Assembly (NCBI GenBank): GCA_902773035.1
Contig: CACYDB010000074.1
Location: 1-6,178 of the forward strand
Length of the DNA: 6,178 bases
From: an uncultured Ruminococcus sp.
Lineage (GTDB): Bacteria; Bacillota; Clostridia; Oscillospirales; Acutalibacteraceae
Direction: 5' to 3'
Position numbers and translations under genes: made by a program. The notes under the pieces were generated by a model that saw only the letters and a list, made by a program, of their open reading frames with translations, was not told the DNA's origin and searched no databases. Below are positions 1-5,075 of the stretch, piece by piece (position 1 is the stretch's first letter; every line of letters begins with the position of its first letter).

Positions 1-1
1 A

Positions 2-109
2 GTTCACATAAGACCTCTCGCCTTTATCGGCAGGCATACGCTGATAATTTATCTTGTTCATCAGCCGCTGATCGTCGGGGCAATCAGTCTTTATCAGATG
101 ATCAGATAA
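2..109 (+). CDS. C-terminal end of a DUF1624 / HGSNAT-like membrane acyltransferase (partial)
   Basis: This reading frame enters from the left edge and ends at TAA 107-109, giving 35 residues. They include a GRHTLIIYLVHQP stretch (residues 10-22 of the fragment) followed by a hydrophobic run. A Gly-Arg-His-Ser/Thr-Leu...Ile-Tyr-Leu..His-Gln-Pro signature near the C-terminus is typical of the DUF1624 / heparan-alpha-glucosaminide N-acetyltransferase family, whose members are multi-pass membrane proteins thought to transfer acyl groups to sugars across the membrane. The fragment would be the last transmembrane helix and its short cytoplasmic or external tail. The good terminator at 136-179 fits a real gene ending here. 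The other forward frame that is open across this stretch (to TAA 127-129) has low-complexity content and no recognisable motif. The call rests on one short motif; an acyltransferase-3 relative is the main alternative. Confidence 0.6.
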   Translation, partial: VHIRPLAFIGRHTLIIYLVHQPLIVGAISLYQMIR

Positions 110-135
110 AGTCGGTTTTCAAGCATTAATTTACA

Positions 136-179
136 GCCCGACGGTATTTCCTCATTAAAGGGAAACCGTCGGGCATTTT
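136..179 (+). terminator. Rho-independent terminator of the upstream acyltransferase-like gene
   Basis: GCCCGACGGT (136-145) pairs exactly with ACCGTCGGGC (165-174). After a two-base bulge the stem continues with TTCC (148-151) against GGAA (161-164), leaving a 9-base loop. A short ATTTT tail follows the right arm. The stem is strong but the U-tract is short. It lies 27 bases after the upstream stop codon and points in the + direction; the reverse strand has no comparable T-run. Confidence 0.8.
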
Positions 180-219
180 GCGTTTCAAAATATCGACCTT
201 TATTATCAGGATAAAATGC

Positions 220-248
220 TTGCATTTAAGCCGCTGATTTGCTACAAT
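220..248 (+). promoter_or_regulatory. Probable sigma-A-type promoter of the dockerin glycosidase gene
   Basis: TTGCAT (220-225) and TACAAT (243-248) are separated by 17 bases, and TGC just before the -10 box (240-242) gives an extended -10 element. The -35 matches the consensus at only three positions, so the -10 carries most of the signal. Initiation would fall near 255, giving a 5' leader of about 45 bases that is very A/T-rich. No operator or riboswitch was recognised. Confidence 0.5.
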
Positions 249-260
249 GCATTTATAGAT

Positions 261-280
261 AATTTTTATAAATTTTTATA
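261..280 (+). repeat. Tandem 10-base duplication in the 5' leader of the glycosidase gene
   Basis: AATTTTTATA occurs twice head to tail (261-270 and 271-280), between the -10 box and the ribosome binding site. It keeps the leader unstructured and may be a slippage product. Either copy could also offer a weak alternative -10 (TATAAA/TATAAC-like), but neither has a matching -35. Confidence 0.6.
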
Positions 281-286
281 ACAAAC

Positions 287-292
287 GAGGTG
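287..292 (+). promoter_or_regulatory. Ribosome binding site that fixes the glycosidase start at ATG 299
   Basis: GAGGTG at 287-292 complements the 16S 3' end and lies six bases before ATG 299. A GTG three codons upstream in the same frame (290-292) is part of this Shine-Dalgarno sequence and has no site of its own, so it is unlikely to be the start. Starting at 299 also yields a normal signal peptide beginning Met-Lys-Ser. Confidence 0.75.
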
Positions 293-298
293 TTTTTT

Positions 299-3200
299 AT
301 GAAAAGCTACTCTATCAAGGCTATTAGCGTTTTATGCGCGATACTGCTGCTCGTAACAGCCGCGTTTACGGCGATTCCCTCAGCCTTTGCGGCTGACAGC
401 ACGGTATATCTGCGCGGAACCTTCAACAGCTGGGAAACCTCTCCCCAGTACGCTATGACGCTCGACAGCAACAATCACTACGTTATCACCGTTCACCTCA
501 CGAACGGATTCCACGAGTTCAAGGCGGCGACTTCCGACTGGAGTACGTTTCTCGCTCCTGTCGAGGGCAACGAGAATATTACTCTTGACGCGCCCTGCGA
601 CGTCACCTTTGTCGCTGATAAGAAAAGCAATTCAATTCAGGCGTTCCCTCATTCATCGCTTGAGAGCGGAGTAAGCAAGGTGGCGCTCAAATCAAAGTGG
701 CTGGAGCACAACGACCTTATCCTCATTCAGAAAAACAGCGACGTTTCCTACCAGAGCTCAAAGTCGGGCTATCCCGACACGGCTTACTGGAATATAATTT
801 CTGACGGAAACGGCGGTTTTTATCTGCAAAACTATTCCACAAAGGCATACGCGGCGCTGAGCTCGGGTAATGTCGTATGCGTTGCCAACGTCTCCGACGG
901 CAATACAAGCTGGAGCGTCGATACCTCAACAGGCGGCGCCAGATTTATAAACAAGGCTGACGGCAAATCGGTCATCAATATTGAAGCCCTCTCGGGCAAG
1001 GCGGGAGCGGGAGAAATCCCGATGTACTATACAAGCTCTCAATGGGAGTTTGTTTACAACTCTTACGACTATACCCTCCATCCCGACAAGGTGGTTGACA
1101 CAGGCTACAACGCCTACGCCAACTCCGCGACATCAATTTCATCCTACGCCACGGGCTCAAAGAAAACTTGGACTCAGTCCAAGAACCTCTCGGCTTACCC
1201 TGTATTCAAGGCTCAGAACTCGCCTCTCGCGGCGGCTGTGTACAACCTTACGCTCGAAGAAGCTGTCAAGAGCATCAACACCGACAGCTTCGGTCAGGTA
1301 TTCTACACGGGTACGGCGTGGCAGAAGGTATGGACTCGCGACACCGCGCTCTCAAACCTCTACTCACTCTCGTGGGTATTCCCCGAAATCAGCTACAACT
1401 GCGAGCGTGAAAAAATAAAGACAAGCGGTGGAGTTTCCGTATTTGAGCAGGATACCGGCACAGGCGGCTCGTACCCCGTCTCTACCGATAAAATCATCAC
1501 AATGCTCTCCGTATGGGAGACCTACCTCACCGACGGCAACAAGGAGCATCTGAGCTACTTCTACGACGTTTGCAACAACACTATCAAGCAGGATATGAAC
1601 GTCGCCTTTGACAATGACGCCGGACTTTTCCGCGGCGAGACCTGCGGACTCGACTGGCGCGACCAGACTTATCCCGACTGGACGAGCGAGACCTATGACA
1701 GCGGTCTGAGCGTCATAGCCGAGAGCAAATCAACCTCCGTCAACGCGATCTACTGCCGCGTGCTCGAAATTATGAGCAAGGCGGCTAAGGTTCTCGGCAA
1801 GGGCGCGGACGCCGAAAAGGCCTGGGCTAAAATGGCTGAGGACTTAAAGGCTAAGGTCGGCGAAAGACTCTGGAACAAGAATATGGGACAGTACACCGCG
1901 TGGGAATATCCCGAGTTTATGGGAAGCGTTCAGGCTGAAAAGACCGACGTTCTCGGCAACGGCTTCGCGCTGTGGTTCGACCTCGGCACAGAGAGCCAGC
2001 TCAACAGCATTTGTGAGAATTATCCCCTCGTAAACTACGGCGCGGATACTGTTTATCCTCAGAAGCAGGGCAAGCTCAAGAACGCGAATAAAATCTATCA
2101 CAACTTCGGCGTATGGCCCGGCTGGGACTCAATCCTTATGGTCGGCGCGGGCTATCACAACAACAAGGCTCTCGCCGAGGAAATCTTCAACTCCAACGTT
2201 CGCGGAGCGGCTACCTCTCTGACTCAGAAGGAGGTTATCAACTACCGCACGGGCGAGGGTGTGGAATCAGACCAGCAGCTTTGGTCGATTGCGGGAACTC
2301 TCGCGGGCTACTACCGCGTGATGTTCGGTATGAACTACGACGAAAACGGCATTACCTTTAATCCGTACATTCCCTCGTGGATGGAGGGACCCTTTGAGCT
2401 GTCGAACTTCAAGTACAGAAACGCGACTCTCAAAATCAACCTCTCAGGCAAGGGCGACAAGGTCAAGAGCTTCAAGGTTGACGGCGCTGAAAAGGATATA
2501 AGCTCATACGTATTCCCCGTAAACGCAACGGGCAGTCATACAATCGACATAGAAATGGAAAACAGCGGTACGGAATACAAAATCAACAAGAGCGAGGATA
2601 ACCTCGTCGTATGTCCCGATATGCCGACAATGACATATTCAAACGGCAAGCTCAGCTGGACTCAACAGAGCGGGCTTAAATACAAGCTCTGGACAGGAAA
2701 GGAATACATCGACGTCACGGGCGGCAGCTACACGGTTGACAAAACAGTCTACGGCTGCTACAGCCTTATGGCAGTTTCAAATAAGGGCGTGTGCTCAGAG
2801 CTGAGCAAGCCTATTGTCGTAAGCCCCACTCGTATAAAGGTTGAGGCAGAAAACGGTACGGTCGCGAACAGCAGCTATATTTCCTCGGGATATGTTATCG
2901 ACAAGCGCTCGGCAAGCGCGAAGCTCAGCTTTAATGTCAAAATCACAAAGGCGGGCAAATATCTGCTCAGCGCGGTTTATAACAACCCCGGCGACGCGAC
3001 CTCGGGCGTAAGCTGCGGTATACGCTCCGTATACGTTGACGGCAAGGATATGGGCTCGCTCGTATTCCCCGAGGTTCAGACCACTAAGAAAGATCAGACG
3101 AGCACTCACCTCTCGCTTGACCTAAGCGCAGGAACTCACACGGTCAAGATATTATACGACACTGCTAACTGGTACGACCGCAATATGAGCATAACAAAGA

Positions 3201-3580
3201 ATGACGTCAGCTATAATTATTTCCTCTTTGATTACGTTAAGGCAGGCGAGGAGTTGCCGTCCGAGCCTACGACTCAGCCCGCGACCGAGACTTCTTCAAC
3301 CGAGCCTTCGAGCGCTGAGCCCACAACAGAGTCATCTGAGCCTACAGACTCGACGGAGGATACATCTACTGAGCCCTCGACGGCTTCAAGGTATCAGCTC
3401 GGCGACGTAAACCGCGACGGTAATTTCAACATTAAGGACGCTACCGCCATTCAGAAGTATCTCGCGAAGCTCATCACCTTTGACGACGAGCAGATGAAGC
3501 TTGCGGACTTTGACGGCAACGGAGGCATCAGTATCAAGGACGCCACCGCCATTCAGATGAAACTGGCAAAACTCAGCTGA
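299..3580 (+). CDS. Secreted dockerin-bearing six-hairpin glycoside hydrolase with X25-like, beta-trefoil-like and CBM35-like modules
   Basis: The product has 1093 residues. A Sec signal peptide (1-31, Lys2/Lys7, hydrophobic core, AFA cleavage site) sends it outside. Modules in order: an E-set domain resembling the X25 modules of pullulanases and amylases (about 34-116; LRGTFNSW, GFHEFKAATSDW); a beta-trefoil-like region, CBM13/ricin-like in pattern (124-253); an (alpha/alpha)6 catalytic domain (about 300-697); a small beta-domain (698-754); an FN3-like stretch (755-844); a CBM35-like carbohydrate-binding module opening with VEAE (845-983); an acidic Thr/Ser/Pro linker (984-1033); and a dockerin with two Ca-loops starting at D1036 and D1070.

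Key catalytic-domain motifs are WTRD (345-348), EQDTGTGGSYPVSTD (383-397), GETCGLDWRD (446-455), VWPGWD (605-610) and QKEVINYRTGE (643-653). By analogy with GH63-type six-hairpin enzymes, D452 is my candidate general acid and E645 the general base. The family looks like the GH63/MGH1/glycogen-debranching-like group; exact GH family and substrate are not assignable by eye. The dockerin implies docking onto a cohesin scaffold. Modular calls other than the dockerin and catalytic fold are tentative. Confidence 0.85.
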   Translation: MKSYSIKAISVLCAILLLVTAAFTAIPSAFAADSTVYLRGTFNSWETSPQYAMTLDSNNHYVITVHLTNGFHEFKAATSDWSTFLAPVEGNENITLDAPCDVTFVADKKSNSIQAFPHSSLESGVSKVALKSKWLEHNDLILIQKNSDVSYQSSKSGYPDTAYWNIISDGNGGFYLQNYSTKAYAALSSGNVVCVANVSDGNTSWSVDTSTGGARFINKADGKSVINIEALSGKAGAGEIPMYYTSSQWEFVYNSYDYTLHPDKVVDTGYNAYANSATSISSYATGSKKTWTQSKNLSAYPVFKAQNSPLAAAVYNLTLEEAVKSINTDSFGQVFYTGTAWQKVWTRDTALSNLYSLSWVFPEISYNCEREKIKTSGGVSVFEQDTGTGGSYPVSTDKIITMLSVWETYLTDGNKEHLSYFYDVCNNTIKQDMNVAFDNDAGLFRGETCGLDWRDQTYPDWTSETYDSGLSVIAESKSTSVNAIYCRVLEIMSKAAKVLGKGADAEKAWAKMAEDLKAKVGERLWNKNMGQYTAWEYPEFMGSVQAEKTDVLGNGFALWFDLGTESQLNSICENYPLVNYGADTVYPQKQGKLKNANKIYHNFGVWPGWDSILMVGAGYHNNKALAEEIFNSNVRGAATSLTQKEVINYRTGEGVESDQQLWSIAGTLAGYYRVMFGMNYDENGITFNPYIPSWMEGPFELSNFKYRNATLKINLSGKGDKVKSFKVDGAEKDISSYVFPVNATGSHTIDIEMENSGTEYKINKSEDNLVVCPDMPTMTYSNGKLSWTQQSGLKYKLWTGKEYIDVTGGSYTVDKTVYGCYSLMAVSNKGVCSELSKPIVVSPTRIKVEAENGTVANSSYISSGYVIDKRSASAKLSFNVKITKAGKYLLSAVYNNPGDATSGVSCGIRSVYVDGKDMGSLVFPEVQTTKKDQTSTHLSLDLSAGTHTVKILYDTANWYDRNMSITKNDVSYNYFLFDYVKAGEELPSEPTTQPATETSSTEPSSAEPTTESSEPTDSTEDTSTEPSTASRYQLGDVNRDGNFNIKDATAIQKYLAKLITFDDEQMKLADFDGNGGISIKDATAIQMKLAKLS

Positions 3581-3589
3581 TCAATATGC

Positions 3590-3618
3590 AAAAAGCACTC
3601 CGCAAGGGGTGCTTTTTT
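3590..3618 (+). terminator. Rho-independent terminator of the dockerin glycosidase gene
   Basis: Starting nine bases after the stop codon, AAAAAGCACTCC (3590-3601) pairs with GGGGTGCTTTTT (3606-3617), with one G-T wobble and a GCAA tetraloop of the GNRA type (3602-3605). The right arm runs into six Ts (3613-3618). It separates this gene from ychF. Confidence 0.9.
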
Positions 3619-3634
3619 ATGCGCGTTTATGCGA

Positions 3635-3724
3635 TACTATGAAGATGTATGAAGATGAAAACGCTATATCTTCATAGCTGTAAAGTCAGTATTTATGCGG
3701 GCTTAAGCCTGTTACTATGAAGAT
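3635..3724 (+). repeat. Repeated TATGAAGAT element with an inverted copy, able to form two competing hairpins
   Basis: TATGAAGAT occurs at 3638-3646, 3648-3656 and 3716-3724, and its exact complement ATCTTCATA at 3668-3676. The first and third copies extend to the same 12 bases, TACTATGAAGAT (3635-3646 and 3713-3724). The inverted copy ATCTTCATAG (3668-3677) can pair over 10 bp with either CTATGAAGAT at 3637-3646 or that at 3715-3724. A perfect palindrome GGCTTAAGCC (3700-3709) sits inside the second possible loop. The region lies downstream of the glycosidase terminator and upstream of the ychF promoter, and has no open reading frame with a ribosome binding site. Its role is unknown: candidates are a decayed repeat family, a regulator-binding array or part of an untranslated RNA. 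Confidence 0.6.
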
Positions 3725-3757
3725 AGAAGATGATTTCCCTGAAAACTATATAAATCC

Positions 3758-3784
3758 CAAAAAAATATATATGTTATTTTTTTG
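3758..3784 (+). repeat. Perfect A-tract/T-tract inverted repeat upstream of the ychF promoter
   Basis: CAAAAAAATA (3758-3767) and TATTTTTTTG (3775-3784) are exact reverse complements around a 7-base spacer, and a further A5 run follows at 3785-3789. It ends 12 bases before the -35 box. Being almost free of G/C it would make a weak RNA hairpin, so bent DNA or an UP element for RNA polymerase alpha subunits is more likely than a terminator. Confidence 0.6.
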
Positions 3785-3796
3785 AAAAAGTACATA

Positions 3797-3825
3797 TTGT
3801 GATTTAGCCATCTTTGTGTTATAAT
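3797..3825 (+). promoter_or_regulatory. Extended -10 promoter of ychF
   Basis: TTGTGA (3797-3802) and a perfect TATAAT (3820-3825) are 17 bases apart, and a TG dinucleotide at 3817-3818 makes an extended -10 element. Transcription would begin near 3832, leaving a leader of about 28 bases. A-tract DNA lies just upstream (3758-3789). The strong core fits steady expression of a housekeeping gene. Confidence 0.8.
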
Positions 3826-3859
3826 CTACTAAGCTATAACAATAAGGAGACTGAGATAA

Positions 3860-4954
3860 ATGAAATTAGGTATTGTAGGTCTGCCGAATGTCGGCAAGAG
3901 TACACTCTTTAACGCTATTACAAACGCGGGCGCGCAGTCGGCTAACTATCCGTTCTGTACGATCGAGCCCAACGTCGGAGTAGTAGCTGTTCCCGACAAG
4001 CGTCTCGACAAGCTCGCCGAGATGTATGAGCCCGAAAAATACACACCCGCTATGATTGAGTTCGTAGACATCGCAGGACTCGTCAAGGGCGCCTCTAAGG
4101 GCGAGGGTCTGGGCAACAAGTTCCTCGCGAATATCCGCGAGTGCGACGCTATCGTTCACGTTGTACGCTGCTTTGAAAACACAGACATAGTCCACGTTGA
4201 CGGCAGTATTGACCCCGCGCGCGATATTGAGACAATCAACCTCGAGCTGATCCTCTCGGACGTCGAAATGCTCGAGCGCAGAATTGATAAAACTAAAAAG
4301 CTCATCAAGGGCGATAAGAAATATCAGGCTCACCTGGAGCTTTTTGAGCGTGTGCTTGAAGCTCTTAACGCAGGCAAGTCGGCGCGTACCGTTGAGGTTG
4401 ACGACGATGAAAAGGCTATTCTCAGCGAGGTCGCTCTGCTCACAACAAAGCCTATTATCTACGCCGCCAATATGAGCGACGAGGATTTCTCAAACGGCAT
4501 TGAGGGCAATAAATTCCTCGACATTGTGCGTAAGGTTGCCGCTGAGGAAAACGCGGGAGTTCTCCCGATTTGCGCCGAGATTGAAGCGGAAATCGTCGAT
4601 ATGGACGACGAGGAAAAGGAGGTTTTCCTCTCCGACCTGGGACTTGAGGAAAGCGGTCTTGACCGTCTTATCAAGGAGTGCTACTCTCTGCTCGGACTCA
4701 TAAGCTACCTTACCGCAGGCAAGCCCGAGGTCAGAGCCTGGACTATCAAAAAGGGTACAAAGGCTCCTCAGGCGGCAGGTAAGATCCATACCGACTTTGA
4801 GCGAGGCTTTATCAGAGCCGAGGTCGTAAGCTTTGACGACCTTATGGAGTGCGGTTCTATTGCCGCCGCCAAGGAAAAAGGTCTGTATCGCAGCGAGGGC
4901 AAGGACTACGTTATGAATGACGGCGACGTCGTTCTGTTCAGGTTCAACGTATAA
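3860..4954 (+). CDS. ychF: YchF/OLA1-family redox- and ribosome-associated ATPase
   Basis: The 364-residue product matches the near-universal Obg-related YchF family in length and layout. The P-loop is GLPNVGKST (7-15), the switch-II motif is DIAG (70-73) followed by LVKGASKGEG, and the base-recognition motif is NMSD (204-207) in place of the NKxD of true GTPases. Its absence is why family members prefer ATP. A helical coiled-coil region lies at about 130-180, and a TGS-like domain occupies about 280-364 (KPEVRAWTIKKGTKAP through the C-terminal VLFRFNV). Known members bind ribosomes, hydrolyse ATP in the cytosol and act in stress and oxidative responses; the precise role is still debated. AAGGAGA (3844-3850) lies nine bases before the ATG. 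The gene is monocistronic between its own promoter and terminator. Its neighbours are secreted polysaccharide-related proteins with no functional tie. The identity is secure. Confidence 0.97.
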   Translation: MKLGIVGLPNVGKSTLFNAITNAGAQSANYPFCTIEPNVGVVAVPDKRLDKLAEMYEPEKYTPAMIEFVDIAGLVKGASKGEGLGNKFLANIRECDAIVHVVRCFENTDIVHVDGSIDPARDIETINLELILSDVEMLERRIDKTKKLIKGDKKYQAHLELFERVLEALNAGKSARTVEVDDDEKAILSEVALLTTKPIIYAANMSDEDFSNGIEGNKFLDIVRKVAAEENAGVLPICAEIEAEIVDMDDEEKEVFLSDLGLEESGLDRLIKECYSLLGLISYLTAGKPEVRAWTIKKGTKAPQAAGKIHTDFERGFIRAEVVSFDDLMECGSIAAAKEKGLYRSEGKDYVMNDGDVVLFRFNV

Positions 4955-4979
4955 TGTATGGTAATTATTCACAAATTTT

Positions 4980-5007
4980 CCGCCGAAAGTTTTTCGGCGG
5001 ATTTTTT
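4980..5007 (+). terminator. Rho-independent terminator of ychF
   Basis: CCGCCGAAA (4980-4988) pairs perfectly with TTTCGGCGG (4992-5000) around a three-base loop, followed by A and six Ts (5002-5007). It begins 26 bases after the ychF stop codon. The reverse strand has only a short T-run next to the stem, so termination should be mainly in the + direction. Confidence 0.93.
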
Positions 5008-5015
5008 CTATTATA

Positions 5016-5044
5016 TTGATACAAAATCCCAAATAGTGTACAAT
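5016..5044 (+). promoter_or_regulatory. Sigma-A-type promoter of the cohesin-like secreted protein gene
   Basis: TTGATA (5016-5021, five of six consensus bases) and TACAAT (5039-5044, five of six) are separated by the ideal 17 bases. Initiation near 5051 gives a leader of about 25 bases. The -35 box starts only eight bases after the ychF terminator T-run, so this gene should be transcribed independently of ychF. The same TACAAT -10 box is used in the proposed promoter of the dockerin glycosidase. Confidence 0.8.
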
Positions 5045-5075
5045 AAAAATGTATAGACTTAAAGGAGGCGTTATT

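Noticed and set aside
1..129. Forward frame 1, open from base 1 to TAA 127-129.
   Set aside because: Its translation is Ser/Asp/Arg-rich with no motif, whereas frame 2 holds the GRHTLIIYLVHQP signature and ends before the terminator.
290..298. GTG start at 290 for the glycosidase, three codons upstream of ATG 299.
   Set aside because: This GTG overlaps the only Shine-Dalgarno sequence (287-292) and has none of its own; ATG 299 has ideal spacing and gives a standard signal peptide.
981..1418. A 145-codon open frame on the + strand inside the glycosidase gene.
   Set aside because: It lies in another frame of a clearly conserved catalytic region, has Arg/Thr/Pro-rich composition without motifs, and has no ribosome binding site.
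3619..3859. A riboswitch, tRNA or small gene in the long intergenic region.
   Set aside because: No cloverleaf, known aptamer core or start codon with ribosome binding site was found; only the repeats, palindrome and promoter described above could be supported.
3866..4333. A 155-codon open frame on the - strand over ychF.
   Set aside because: It is antisense to the highly conserved GTPase-like domain, shows no domain pattern, and is explained by the codon bias of ychF.
4490..5032. A 180-codon open frame on the - strand over the end of ychF.
   Set aside because: It runs through the ychF terminator hairpin and is antisense to the TGS-like domain; no promoter, ribosome binding site or recognisable motif supports it.
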